Source of the DNA: Pseudomonas sp. 6D_7.1_Bac1
Lineage (GTDB): Bacteria; Pseudomonadota; Gammaproteobacteria; Pseudomonadales; Pseudomonadaceae
Length of the DNA: 64,000 bases
Assembly: GCF_025465945.1 (NCBI RefSeq)
Contig: NZ_JANLNW010000071.1
Coordinates: 105,462 to 169,461, forward strand
Direction of reading: 5' to 3'
Shown: positions 22,829-31,966 of the stretch, piece after piece
How positions within the stretch are numbered: position 1 is the first letter of the stretch
Layout: each line of letters begins with the position of its first letter
Notes under the pieces: generated by a model
Databases searched by the model: none
Told to the model about the DNA's origin: nothing
The model's input: only the letters and a program-made list of their open reading frames with translations
Position numbers and translations under genes: made by a program

Positions 22829-25800
22829 ATGCACATGAGCGTAAGAGCCTGGCTGGTCGTGCTGACAGTGTTCAGTTCATTCTGGTCGCTGGACAGCTTC
22901 GCGGCAAAACCACAGCTGCTGAAACTGCAGGGGCGTTCGGCTGTCGACGGTTACCAGGTCGAACTGGAGGAGGCCGACTGGCGCTGGCTGCGCGAGCAGG
23001 GCAGCTTGCGACTGGGCGCGTCGGCACCGGATTACGCACCGTTCGAAGTGACCATCAACCACAAGTTTCTGGAAGGCATCACCGCTGATTTTGCGGTCTT
23101 GCTCAGCCAATTGCTGCACATCAAGGTCGAGGTCAAGCGTTACCCGTCCCGGGGGGCGGTGATTACCGCGTTGAAGCAGGGGAACGTCGATCTTCTGGGG
23201 AGCGCAAACGACTTTGAAGCGGCCGATCCGCAGTTGCTGATGTCGCGAGCCTATGCCGAAGACGCTCCGGCCCTGGTCGCCCGTGAGGGCGACAGCGCCA
23301 GACTGCCAGCGGACCTTTCGGGTCTGCGGGTCGCGATGCTCGATCATTACTTGCGGCCCGAAGCGGTCGAGGCGGTTTACCCGATGGCCCGCCTGCAACT
23401 GTATCCCTCGACATTGAGTGCCATCGGCGCTGTGGCGTTCGGCGGCGCCGATGTCTACCTTGGCGACTCCATCAGCGCCAGCTACCTGATCAATAACAGT
23501 TACCTGAACAATGTTCAGTTGACGGAATTCGCTCGCCTGGACGTCAACGCGTTCGGCTTTTCAGTGAGCGCTGACAACGCTCGTTTGCGGCGAATTATCG
23601 ATGCCGCGCTAGCGGTGATTCCCGTGCAGGAACGCATGATCATCTTGCGCCGCTGGAATGCTGGCAGCAGTTTCAGTAGTGCGCATCGCTTGCAATTGAG
23701 TGCCAGTGAACAACGCTGGCTGGATAACCATCAGTTAGTCAGGGTCGGTGTGATCGACAATTTTGCACCGTTGTCTTTTTATGACGATAAAGGTGAGTTC
23801 AGAGGCCTCAGCGCACAGGTCCTGGACAGGATCAGCCTGCATACCGGGCTGAGGTTCGAGCTGGTGCGCGGCAATTCGTTGAACCAGCAAATAGCCTTGC
23901 TCAAGCAAGGCGGGCTCGACCTGCTTGCAGTGATTACCCCGAGTACCGAGCGTCAGGCAGAACTGCGTTTTACTAGACCGTATCTGATCAACCCCTTTGT
24001 CCTGGTCAGTGCCGGCGGGGCTGGGGATCCGGCGACGCTGGACGACATGAACGGCAAGCGGTTGGCGATCTACAGCGGCCATACGCTGCGCGAGTTCATT
24101 CTTGCGCGGGTTCCCGGTGTGCGCTTCGTTGATGTGGAAACGCCGGCCCAAGGCATGGCACTGGTCGCCAAGGGTCAAGCCGATGCGGCATTAAGTTCGT
24201 TGATCATTGCGCGCTACCTGATCGCTCGGGAGTACCGTCACGTTCTGGCGATCACCAGTACCGTAGGCACTGAACCGGCGCACATCAGCTTCGCGACAAA
24301 CCGTGGAGCCCTTGAACTCTATTCAATCCTGAATAAAGCCCTGCTAAGCATTTCCCCGGAAGAAATGGACGAGTTGGCCAACCGCTGGCGCAATGAACTG
24401 CCGATGGATGACAGCTACTGGTCGCGTCACCGCACCGCCATCATTCAAGGGTTCTCGGCCGCAGGAGTGTTGTTGCTGTTGGCGCTGGGCTGGATCGCCT
24501 ACCAGCGCAGCCTGATCCGCAAACGCCAGCAACTGCTGCAACAAGTGCAGCAAGCCAAAGAGGCCGCGGACGATGCCAACCGCGCCAAGACCACCTTCCT
24601 GGCAACCATGAGCCATGAAATCCGCACCCCGATGAACGCGCTGATCGGCATGCTCGAACTGGCGATGAAGCGTGCTGAAGAGGGGGTAACCGACCGCTTT
24701 GCGATTGAGGTCGCGTCGAACGCCGCGCAGCAGTTGCTGGAGCTGATCGGCGACATTCTGGACATCTCACGGATCGAGTCCGGGCATTTGTCCCTGGCGC
24801 CGGAACGGGCGAACCTGTGGGCATTGGTCGAGTCGGTGTGCAAGGTGTTCGAAGGCCTGGCGCGGCAAAAGAACCTGCAGTGGGACGTTGAACTGGACGT
24901 GCGAAGTCAGCGCGAGGTGCTGATCGACCCGATGCGTTTCAAACAGATTCTTTCCAACCTGCTGAGCAACGCCATCAAGTTCACCCGCGCCGGGCATGTC
25001 CGATTGACGTTGCGGGTCGAGCCCGACACCGTTCACGGGCATCTGGCAATCACCGTGCTCATCGAAGACAGCGGGATCGGCATCAGCAACGCCGATCAGC
25101 AGCGACTGTTCAGTCCGTTTGTACAGGCTGCCGATAGCCCCCAGGATGGACGCAGTGGCTCAGGGTTGGGCCTGGTCATCAGTCGCTCGCTGTGCGAGAT
25201 GATGGGGGGGCGATTGCAATTGAGCAGTGTGCCGGGCAGCGGCACCCAAGTCGACATCAGCCTTGAGGTGCCGGCATTGCCGCCGCTGGTTGAGCCGCCG
25301 ACAGTCGATACCGCGCCGACCGGGCAGGGGCGCTCGTTGAACATTCTGGTGGTTGACGACTACCCGGCCAATCGCCTGTTGCTGTCACAACAATTGAGCT
25401 ACCTGGGGCACCGTGTTCTGACTGCCAACGACGGTGAACAGGGGGTGGAATGCTGGCGTGAGCATTCGTTCGACGTGGTGATCACCGATTGCAACATGCC
25501 TCACCTCAGCGGTTATGAGCTGGCGGGGGCGATTCGCGACGAAGAGCGGGCCAATGGCTATAAGCCTTGCCTGATTCTCGGCTTCACCGCCAACGCCCAA
25601 CCCGAAGAAAAAGTCCGGTGTATGCAGGCCGGGATGGACGATTGCTTGTTCAAACCCATCAGCCTGCACGACCTGAGTGCCCGCCTGATCAACATAGCGC
25701 CGGATTTGAATGCGCGGCCACTGCTCGAAACATTGCCGGCTGCCGCTGCCGAAATTGACCTCAGCAGCCTGGAGCAACTGGCCGGGCCAGACCGCAGCCT

Positions 25801-26095
25801 GATCGATAAGTTGCTGGCCGAACTGGCCGCCAGCAATGATGAGGATCTGGTACGGTTAAAGCGCTTTTACAACCAACGCAACCGCATATACAGCCAACGC
25901 GACCGCATCGGTTTGCGGGAACTGGCCCACCGGATCAAGGGCGGGGCGCAAATGGTCAGCGCGAAGCACTTGATCCGCTGTTGCGAGCGGCTTGAACTCG
26001 CGTGCCGTAAGCGCGACAAAACATCGTTGAGTCACGCCGTGCAAGCCTTGCAAGACGCCATGGAACGTTTGGCTCAGCACCTGGAGCAACGCTGA
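22829..26095 (+). CDS. Second unorthodox hybrid sensor kinase, without PAS (RocS/BvgS-like)
   Basis: A 1088-residue protein with signal peptide, two SBP_bac_3 domains (about 43-270 and 285-515), a transmembrane helix (about 536-558), HisKA with His596, HATPase_c (about 700-815, GSGLGLVISRSL), a receiver with Asp887 (TDCNMPHLSG), and an HPt domain with His1034 (LAHRIKGGA). A linker coiled coil joins the membrane helix directly to HisKA, so the PAS domain of the first kinase is missing and the protein is 123 residues shorter. It is translationally coupled to the upstream regulator. Periplasmic domains have diverged more than the cytoplasmic ones, which suggests different ligands feeding a common output. 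Confidence 0.92.
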   Translation: MHMSVRAWLVVLTVFSSFWSLDSFAAKPQLLKLQGRSAVDGYQVELEEADWRWLREQGSLRLGASAPDYAPFEVTINHKFLEGITADFAVLLSQLLHIKVEVKRYPSRGAVITALKQGNVDLLGSANDFEAADPQLLMSRAYAEDAPALVAREGDSARLPADLSGLRVAMLDHYLRPEAVEAVYPMARLQLYPSTLSAIGAVAFGGADVYLGDSISASYLINNSYLNNVQLTEFARLDVNAFGFSVSADNARLRRIIDAALAVIPVQERMIILRRWNAGSSFSSAHRLQLSASEQRWLDNHQLVRVGVIDNFAPLSFYDDKGEFRGLSAQVLDRISLHTGLRFELVRGNSLNQQIALLKQGGLDLLAVITPSTERQAELRFTRPYLINPFVLVSAGGAGDPATLDDMNGKRLAIYSGHTLREFILARVPGVRFVDVETPAQGMALVAKGQADAALSSLIIARYLIAREYRHVLAITSTVGTEPAHISFATNRGALELYSILNKALLSISPEEMDELANRWRNELPMDDSYWSRHRTAIIQGFSAAGVLLLLALGWIAYQRSLIRKRQQLLQQVQQAKEAADDANRAKTTFLATMSHEIRTPMNALIGMLELAMKRAEEGVTDRFAIEVASNAAQQLLELIGDILDISRIESGHLSLAPERANLWALVESVCKVFEGLARQKNLQWDVELDVRSQREVLIDPMRFKQILSNLLSNAIKFTRAGHVRLTLRVEPDTVHGHLAITVLIEDSGIGISNADQQRLFSPFVQAADSPQDGRSGSGLGLVISRSLCEMMGGRLQLSSVPGSGTQVDISLEVPALPPLVEPPTVDTAPTGQGRSLNILVVDDYPANRLLLSQQLSYLGHRVLTANDGEQGVECWREHSFDVVITDCNMPHLSGYELAGAIRDEERANGYKPCLILGFTANAQPEEKVRCMQAGMDDCLFKPISLHDLSARLINIAPDLNARPLLETLPAAAAEIDLSSLEQLAGPDRSLIDKLLAELAASNDEDLVRLKRFYNQRNRIYSQRDRIGLRELAHRIKGGAQMVSAKHLIRCCERLELACRKRDKTSLSHAVQALQDAMERLAQHLEQR

Positions 26096-26131
26096 CCGGT
26101 TCTGCCCTTGCCACAAGGTCGGGTTTTGATT

Positions 26132-27040
26132 TCAAGCAATATCGCTCTGGTTGAACTCCTCGCCCAGGAAATCGATCAGGGTTCGCACCGACGGCAGCAA
26201 ACCACGGCGCGAAGGGAAAATGGCGTGGATGATCCCGGATTTTGGCGCCCAGCCCGGGACCAGATCGACCAACCGGCCAGCGGCCAGATCCTCACGCACC
26301 ACCACGGCGGGCAGGTGGGCGACGCCGAGGCCGGCCAGCACCGCGTGGCGCAAGGCGATCAGGTCGTCGGTGACCAGCCGTGGATGATGGCGGATCACCG
26401 CACTGGCGGCGTCCCGGCCGAACAGCTCCCACTGGTATTCACGTTGCGCAGCACCCCAGTGCAGGCTCGGCAGGCCGCTGAGGTCGGCGGGTGAGGCCGG
26501 TGATGACAAACGGTCGAGAAATGCCGGGCTGCCCACCAGGCATTGGGTGCTGTTGCCCAGTACTTTCATCACAAGATCGGTGTTTTCCAGGGGCGGAAAT
26601 CGTACCCGCAGGGCGATGTCGAACCCCTCGTGGATCAAGTCCACACGGCGGTTGGTACTTTCGATGAACAACTCCACCAGCGGGTACTTGAGCATGTAGC
26701 GCGTCAGCATCGGCCCGACCCAGGAATTAAGCAGCGCCGTCGGGCAACTGATGCGCACCAGGCCCTGGGGTTCGGAGCGATTGCGTTCGATCAGTTCCGC
26801 CGCGCTTTCGGCTTCCACGCGCATGGCCAGGCAACGCTGGTAGTAGGCCTGGCCAATTTCGGTGAGCGAACACTGCCGGCTGGTGCGATGAATCAGCCGT
26901 ACACCGAGGCGTTCTTCGAGCTGGGAAATCCGTCGGCTGAGTTTCGACTTGGGCATGTCCAGGGCGCGCCCGGCAGCGGCGAAACCGCCGTGTTCGACGA
27001 TTTGGGTGAAGTAGTAAAGGGTGTTCAGGTCTTCCACCAT
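26132..27040 (-). CDS. LysR-family transcriptional regulator
   Basis: A 302-residue protein: N-terminal winged HTH (1-60, FTQIVEHGGFAAAGRALDMPKSK with helix SRRISQLEERLGVRL) and a substrate-binding domain (about 90-295). AGGAG precedes ATG 27040. It is divergent from the pirin gene with 105 bases between, the common arrangement in which the LysR protein regulates the neighbour. By similarity of the head sequence it belongs to the group that controls quinone-, thiol- or pirin-linked genes in Pseudomonas; the inducer is unknown. Confidence 0.9.
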   Translation of the reverse strand: MVEDLNTLYYFTQIVEHGGFAAAGRALDMPKSKLSRRISQLEERLGVRLIHRTSRQCSLTEIGQAYYQRCLAMRVEAESAAELIERNRSEPQGLVRISCPTALLNSWVGPMLTRYMLKYPLVELFIESTNRRVDLIHEGFDIALRVRFPPLENTDLVMKVLGNSTQCLVGSPAFLDRLSSPASPADLSGLPSLHWGAAQREYQWELFGRDAASAVIRHHPRLVTDDLIALRHAVLAGLGVAHLPAVVVREDLAAGRLVDLVPGWAPKSGIIHAIFPSRRGLLPSVRTLIDFLGEEFNQSDIA

Positions 27041-27145
27041 CGTTCTCCTGGTAGAACGCTAAGGGCGATTTTTGCAGTCTAGCGCATCAAAGGTGCCGGA
27101 TTTAAGCTTTGCCCATGTTCTGACTCACCCACATTCGGAGGCACC

Positions 27146-28012
27146 ATGAAAAACATCATCGGTATCTACACCAGCCCAAGAGCACACTGGGTGGGCGACG
27201 GTTTCCCGGCTCGCACGCTGTTTTCCTACGACAGCCTGGGCAAACACATCAGCCCGTTCCTGCTGCTCGACTACGCCGGCCCTGCTGAATTCACCCCGAC
27301 CACGGCGCGTCGTGGCGTGGGTCAGCATCCGCACCGCGGTTTCGAGACTGTGACCATCGTTTACAAGGGCGAACTGGAGCATCGCGACTCCACGGGCAGC
27401 GGCGGCAAGATCGGTCCCGGCGACGTGCAATGGATGACCGCAGCGTCTGGAATTCTGCATGAGGAGTTTCACTCCGAAGCGTTCGCCAGGAGCGGCGGCA
27501 CCCTGGAAATGGTCCAGTTGTGGGTCAACCTGCCGGCCAAGGACAAAATGGCCGACGCCGGTTACCAGACCATTCTCGATGGCGATATCCCGAACATTGC
27601 CCTCCAGAACCAGGCTGGCAGCCTGCGCTTGATTGCCGGTGAGTTCGATGGCAAGCGTGGACCGGCGAAGACCTTCACCCCGATCGATGTCTGGGACATC
27701 CGCCTGAATGCCGGCAAGTTGCTGAACCTGGACCTGCACGAAGGTCGTAACACGGCGCTGGTGGTGTTGCGCGGTACGGTTCAGGTCAATGGCCTGGAAC
27801 TGGTTCGCGAAGGGCAATTGGCGTTGTTTGAACGCACTGGCGACCAGCTCAGCCTGGAAGCCAACAGCGATGCGGTGGTGCTGCTGCTCAGCGGTGAGCC
27901 GATTGACGAGCCGATTGTCGGTCACGGCCCGTTTGTGATGAACACCGAGCAAGAGATCCATCAGGCCTTCGCTGACTTCCAGTCTGGCCAGTTCGGCCGG
28001 ATGCACGGTTAA
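27146..28012 (+). CDS. Pirin family protein
   Basis: A 288-residue bicupin. The first cupin carries the metal ligands in HPHRGFETVT and LEHRDS, and the second follows in the C-terminal half (DVWDIRLNAGK, VVLRGTVQVNG). GGAGG lies seven bases before ATG 27146. Bacterial pirins of this type (YhhW-like) often act on quercetin or modulate metabolic enzymes. The gene begins an apparent run with two isochorismatase-fold hydrolases, all facing right and opposite a LysR regulator. This suggests one transcription unit responding to that regulator. Confidence 0.88.
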   Translation: MKNIIGIYTSPRAHWVGDGFPARTLFSYDSLGKHISPFLLLDYAGPAEFTPTTARRGVGQHPHRGFETVTIVYKGELEHRDSTGSGGKIGPGDVQWMTAASGILHEEFHSEAFARSGGTLEMVQLWVNLPAKDKMADAGYQTILDGDIPNIALQNQAGSLRLIAGEFDGKRGPAKTFTPIDVWDIRLNAGKLLNLDLHEGRNTALVVLRGTVQVNGLELVREGQLALFERTGDQLSLEANSDAVVLLLSGEPIDEPIVGHGPFVMNTEQEIHQAFADFQSGQFGRMHG

Positions 28013-28106
28013 CACCACTCGCGTTTAAACCCCCGCTCTACACAGGATACGTAGGCCGGTTCACAGGCCAGGGATGGCTGTTGCCTGAAAGAAAGAGGAA
28101 ACGCTC

Positions 28107-28790
28107 ATGAGTACCGTCAATGCGGCCAACTTCAACGGCCTGAAACCGACCATCGACCCGAACGACAGCGCGTTGCTGTTGATCGATCACCAAAGCGGAC
28201 TGTTCCAGATCGTCAAGGATATGGACGTTCCGCAACTGCGCGCCAATGCCATCGCCCTGGCCAAAGCCGCGACCTTGTTGAAGATGCCGGTGATCACCAC
28301 TGCATCGGTACCACAAGGGCCGAACGGGCCGTTGATTCCGGAAATTCACCAAGAGGCACCGCACGCTCGGTACGTGGCTCGCAAAGGTGAAATCAACGCC
28401 TGGGACAATCCAGAATTTCACGCGGCGGTCAAAGCCACCGGCAAGAAAACCCTGGTGATTGCCGGCACGTTGACCAGCGTCTGCCTGGCATTCCCGTCAA
28501 TCGCCGCGGTGCACGAAGGCTACAAAGTGTTCGCGGTGGTCGACGCCTCCGGCAATCACTCAAAACTGGCCACTGATCTGACAATTGCCCGTTTGGTCCA
28601 GGCCGGGGTGGTGCCGATCGACATCATGGCTACGCTCTCTGAGCTGCAAGGTTCGTGGAACCGCCCGGACGCCGAGCAGTGGGCTGCCGTCTACGCCCAG
28701 GCCATGCCGCATTATCAATTGCTGATCGAGAGTTACCTCAAGGCCCAGCAAGTGGCGAATGAACACGAAGTGCTGGATTCCCAGCGCTAA
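28107..28790 (+). CDS. Isochorismatase-fold cysteine hydrolase (YcaC-like)
   Basis: A 227-residue protein with the catalytic triad of the family: Asp27 (LLIDHQSG), a Lys in RKGEINAWDN, and Cys in LTSVCLAFPS. The AGTLTSVCL cis-peptide region is typical. YcaC-like hydrolases act on small amides or unknown nucleophile-sensitive substrates. A GAGG-type ribosome-binding site precedes ATG 28107. A second, related gene follows after 56 bases, so this is a duplicated pair. Confidence 0.85.
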   Translation: MSTVNAANFNGLKPTIDPNDSALLLIDHQSGLFQIVKDMDVPQLRANAIALAKAATLLKMPVITTASVPQGPNGPLIPEIHQEAPHARYVARKGEINAWDNPEFHAAVKATGKKTLVIAGTLTSVCLAFPSIAAVHEGYKVFAVVDASGNHSKLATDLTIARLVQAGVVPIDIMATLSELQGSWNRPDAEQWAAVYAQAMPHYQLLIESYLKAQQVANEHEVLDSQR

Positions 28791-28846
28791 CCGAGCACAC
28801 CCACGCCGATTTCCACTCGGCATCGATAGACGCGAGGACTACTGCA

Positions 28847-29473
28847 ATGACTACCTCTTACAAACGTCTGGACAAAAACAACGCCGCCGTCCTGTTGGTC
28901 GATCATCAGGCGGGCCTGCTGTCGCTGGTCCGCGACATCGAGCCGGACAAGTTCAAGAACAACGTGCTGGCGCTGGCCGACCTGGCCAAGTACTTCAAAC
29001 TGCCGACCATCCTCACCACCAGTTTCGAAACCGGCCCCAACGGCCCGCTGGTGCCCGAGCTCAAGGCCCTGTTTCCGGAAGCGCCGTACATCGCTCGCCC
29101 TGGCCAGATCAATGCCTGGGACAACGAAGACTTCGTCAAGGCGATCAAGGCCACTGGCAAGAAGCAACTGATCATCGCCGGTGTGGTGACCGAGGTCTGC
29201 GTAGCGTTCCCGGCGCTGTCGGCCCTGGCTGAAGGTTTTGAGGTGTTCGTGGTGACGGATGCTTCCGGCACCTTCAACGAACTCACCCGTCAGTCGGCCT
29301 GGGACCGCATGTCGTCCTCGGGCGCACAACTGATGACCTGGTTCGGTCTGGCCTGTGAGCTGCACCGCGACTGGCGCAACGATGTGGAAGGGCTGGCAAC
29401 CTTGTTCTCCAACCACATTCCGGACTACCGCAACCTGATGACCAGCTACAACACCCTGACCAACAGCAAGTAA
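28847..29473 (+). CDS. YcaC-family hydrolase
   Basis: A 208-residue isochorismatase-fold protein with Asp19 (LLVDHQAGLLS), an INAWDNEDF segment, and the catalytic Cys in VVTEVCVAFPALSA. YcaC of E. coli is an octameric protein of unclear physiological substrate. It is 56 bases downstream of its paralogue at 28107 and shares motifs but not the C-terminal extension. GAGGA lies before the start. Confidence 0.88.
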   Translation: MTTSYKRLDKNNAAVLLVDHQAGLLSLVRDIEPDKFKNNVLALADLAKYFKLPTILTTSFETGPNGPLVPELKALFPEAPYIARPGQINAWDNEDFVKAIKATGKKQLIIAGVVTEVCVAFPALSALAEGFEVFVVTDASGTFNELTRQSAWDRMSSSGAQLMTWFGLACELHRDWRNDVEGLATLFSNHIPDYRNLMTSYNTLTNSK

Positions 29474-29521
29474 CAATGGGTCAAGTGGCGTACACAGATT
29501 CTGCGTACGCCACTGCCCAAC

Positions 29522-29625
29522 TGTGGGAGCGAGCCTGCTCGCGATAGCGGTGGAACAGACACCTATACAGTGACTGTCAGACCGCTATCGCGAGCAGACG
29601 AACGTCGCCCGGCTCTTCCCACATT
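29522..29625. repeat. REP-type inverted pair (GTGGGAGCGAGCC type), right arm degenerate
   Basis: The left arm TGTGGGAGCGAGCCTGCTCG begins at 29522, and the right arm runs to CCCACA at 29625. The inner part CGCTATCGCGAGCAG mirrors the left arm, but the right arm has insertions (GACGAACGTCGCCCG). It is a REPIN-like element in the gap before the mechanosensitive channel gene. Confidence 0.75.
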
Positions 29626-29729
29626 GGTTTTGTGGTGTTTTACAGGTTGCGTTCATCTCGCAATCAAACACTCCTACACTGTGCCCAATCTGTGCGATCT
29701 TCACGCTATTCGCCTGTTGGAGTTGCTCG

Positions 29730-31166
29730 ATGCTGTCATTGCTCACCGATCACCCGCTGTTTTGCGCCTTGGCGCTGATTCTGTTCGACATCCTGCTGTG
29801 GCGGTTGATCAGTGTCAGTCACTGGCAGTTGGTCATGCGGCTGGTGATTTTTGCGTTGTTCAGCGCCGTATTGTTCAACGAAGGCATGAACCCGATGGAC
29901 GTGGCGCCCTGGCCGGAGAACGTGCCGTTGCACCTGGCCGCGACCGGGTTGCAAATCGGTTGGTGGCTGTTTGGCGCACGGACCCTGACGGTAATGCTCG
30001 GCGCGGTGATGATGCAACGGGTCGGGCATACCGGCCGGCTGTTGCAGGATTTGCTCGGTGCGGTGATTTTCCTGATCGCGATCATTGCCGCCCTCGCGTA
30101 TGTGCTCGACTTGCCGGTCAAAGGCGTGCTCGCGACGTCCGGTGCCCTGGCAATCATCGTTGGCCTGGCATTGCAGAGCACCCTCAGCGACGTGTTTTCC
30201 GGCATCGTGCTCAACACCACCAAACCCTATCAACTGGATGACTGGATCTCCATCGACGGCACCGAAGGCCGGGTCACCGATATCGATTGGCGGGCCACGC
30301 GGTTGCAAACCGCACAGGGCAGCATGGCGGTGATTCCCAACTCATTGGCGGCCAAGGCCAAGATCATCAACTTCAGCCGGCCCAGCGACATATTCGGCAT
30401 TACGATCAGCCTGCAACTGAGCCCCCATGCGCGCCCGCACACGGTGATCGACGCGCTGGAGCGGGCGGTGCAGGGTTGCCGGCAGTTGCTCAGTAAACCG
30501 GCGCCGAACGTCTCCTTGAAAAGCTCCAGCGCCAGCGGCGTGGAGTACGAGATCATCGGATTTGTATCGTCGATGGGGCAAAAGCGCGAAGTGCGCAATC
30601 TGCTGTTCGATCTGGCCTTCCGGCATTTGCGCGCATCGGGCGTCAGCCTGTTGTCGACGGCAGAAACGGCAACACCACCAGGCCTCTCGCGGCCACGAGC
30701 ACTGCTCGAAAGTTCGAATATTTTCTCGACCTTGCGTTCGGAAGAGAAAGACACCTTCAGCCAGAACATGAAGCTCATCACCTTCCGTGCCGGGGAAATG
30801 ATCCTGCCGGCCGGCGAGGTCAGCGATCACCTGTTCATCATCGAGTCGGGCGTGGTGTCGGTGGCCTTGAGCCGTGGCGGTAACAAGTTCGAAGCCGGGC
30901 GCATGGGGCCGGGCGAGGTCATCGGCGAAGCCGGCATCCTCTCGAATAAATCAGTGCCGGCAGACTTTTCGGCCAAGACCTTCTGCACCCTGTACCGGAT
31001 CGAAAAGGAATACCTCAAACCCTGCCTCGACGCCCGCCACGACATCAACGAAGCGATGCAAGCGCTGCTGGATTTCCGCCTGCACACCGCACAAACCCTG
31101 ACTCAGGAAGTGCCGAAGGTGGTGGAGAAGAAAGGCTTCTTGCAGTGGTTGCGTAGCCGGACGTAG
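29730..31166 (+). CDS. MscS-family mechanosensitive channel with C-terminal cyclic-nucleotide-binding domain
   Basis: A 478-residue membrane protein. Four to five transmembrane segments occupy residues 1-140, followed by the MscS pore and beta domain (about 140-260: LALQSTLSDVFSGIVLNTTKPY, DDWISIDGTEGRV, IPNSLAAKAKIINFSRP). From about 335 to 450 a CRP-like cNMP-binding domain is fused (IFSTLRSEEKDTFSQ, IIESGVVSVALSRGG, GPGEVIGEAGIL). MscS-cNMP fusions gate in response to tension with possible ligand control. The start at ATG 29730 has GGAG upstream. The order REP, channel, REP, DUF6124 follows. Confidence 0.9.
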   Translation: MLSLLTDHPLFCALALILFDILLWRLISVSHWQLVMRLVIFALFSAVLFNEGMNPMDVAPWPENVPLHLAATGLQIGWWLFGARTLTVMLGAVMMQRVGHTGRLLQDLLGAVIFLIAIIAALAYVLDLPVKGVLATSGALAIIVGLALQSTLSDVFSGIVLNTTKPYQLDDWISIDGTEGRVTDIDWRATRLQTAQGSMAVIPNSLAAKAKIINFSRPSDIFGITISLQLSPHARPHTVIDALERAVQGCRQLLSKPAPNVSLKSSSASGVEYEIIGFVSSMGQKREVRNLLFDLAFRHLRASGVSLLSTAETATPPGLSRPRALLESSNIFSTLRSEEKDTFSQNMKLITFRAGEMILPAGEVSDHLFIIESGVVSVALSRGGNKFEAGRMGPGEVIGEAGILSNKSVPADFSAKTFCTLYRIEKEYLKPCLDARHDINEAMQALLDFRLHTAQTLTQEVPKVVEKKGFLQWLRSRT

Positions 31167-31238
31167 CCCGTTGCGGCGCCTTCATCGGTGACTTGTGTTG
31201 TTCGGGGTCTACCGATCAGTCAAGCCGCTACACACTTC

Positions 31239-31396
31239 GTAGCAGCTGCCGAGCCTGCGAGGCTGCGTTCGGTCTGGGCCGCATCCGGACGAAGCGGTCG
31301 TAAATCAGGCAACGCATCCTTTCAGGAAAACCGCATACGCAGGATCTGCGAGGACTGCGTCCTCGAACGCAGCCTCGCGGGCTCGGCAGCTGCTAC
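31239..31396. repeat. REPIN-like inverted repeat (GTAGCAGCTGCCGAGCC type)
   Basis: The left arm GTAGCAGCTGCCGAGCC and the mirrored right arm ending GGCTCGGCAGCTGCTAC (31380-31396) enclose an internal segment shared with 32126-32284. It lies between the channel gene and the end of the minus-strand DUF6124 gene. Confidence 0.85.
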
Positions 31397-31404
31397 GGGC
31401 GCTG

Positions 31405-31776
31405 TTACTCCGGTGGATCGAGGTGGTCCAGTGCGCGATTCACGGCCAACTCGGCCAGGGAAATCATCTGTTGAATCGCCAGTGCGGTATTGCGCTTGGG
31501 GCCTTCGAGGTCGAACGCCAGATCGCTGGCCATGACGTTGGCCGAGGCGAGGGTTTCGCAGGCGTGGGCCAATAGGGTTTCCGAGTCGACGTCGGGTGCA
31601 ATGACGAAAATGCAGCCGGGGCGTCGGTCGGCTAGCAATGCCTTGGTCTCTGGCAACACCAGGTAATGATCGAGCGCACGGTGCGCGGCGGCGTGGAGTT
31701 CTTTCGAGTCGAGGGAAGCGTAGGGGGAAACGGGGTCGGTTTCTGTTTCGGGGGGATTTGGAGTTGGTTTGAACAT
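31405..31776 (-). CDS. DUF6124 family protein (second copy)
   Basis: A 123-residue protein with the same body as the one at 13912: CIFVIAPDVDSETLLAHACETL, MASDLAFDLEG, TALAIQQMISLAELAVNRAL. An additional N-terminal segment (ELHAAAHRALDHYLVLPET) is present. The head is again Pro/Thr rich. Its AGAGG ribosome-binding site and start codon lie in the target region of the C4-like RNA at 31830. The stop is eight bases from a REPIN. Function unknown. Confidence 0.78.
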   Translation of the reverse strand: MFKPTPNPPETETDPVSPYASLDSKELHAAAHRALDHYLVLPETKALLADRRPGCIFVIAPDVDSETLLAHACETLASANVMASDLAFDLEGPKRNTALAIQQMISLAELAVNRALDHLDPPE

Positions 31777-31820
31777 TTTCGTAATTACCTCTTTGGAGCT
31801 ACCACCGATTCGCTGCTAAA
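31774..31820 (-). promoter_or_regulatory. Downstream target (a2-b2) of the second C4-like RNA
   Basis: On the minus strand TTTAGCAG (31813-31820) matches a', and GAGG-T-AATTACGAAAATG (31774-31791), which holds the ribosome-binding site and start codon, pairs with b' over 15 base pairs with one bulged base and one G-U. Confidence 0.7.
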
Positions 31821-31829
31821 CGAAAGGGT

Positions 31830-31908
31830 GGCGGCTGTACGCAGGTTAGCAGACCGGGAGGAATCACGAAAAACCGGCGCGCCCGAGGGCGCCCTGCGCA
31901 CAGCCACC
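31830..31908 (-). ncRNA. C4-type antisense RNA controlling the second DUF6124 gene
   Basis: A 79-base core on the minus strand: closing stem GGTGGCTGT with ACAGCCGCC, hairpin 1 GGGCGCC-CTCG-GGCGC-type, and hairpin 2 CCGG/CCGG whose loop contains b' (TTTTTCGTGATTCCTC). The single-stranded a' is CTGCTAA. The backbone (GGCTGTGCGC, GCGCCGG, GGTCT, ACCTGCG, ACAGC, GCCACCC) is nearly the same as in the core at 13778. The a' and b' words are wholly different, yet each pairs with its own downstream target. An upstream copy of the target (TTTAGCAG at 31975-31982, GGAGG at 31967-31971) is also present. Confidence 0.78.
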
Positions 31909-31966
31909 ATAGCGTTCAGGGATAGGAAATACCTGAATTTCTGGAGTGCAGTGCACCTACGTAAAA

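Noticed and set aside
31830..31908. Plain Rho-independent terminator reading of the G+C hairpins
   Set aside because: There is no T run at the end on either strand, and the conserved backbone and complementary words fit the C4 model much better.
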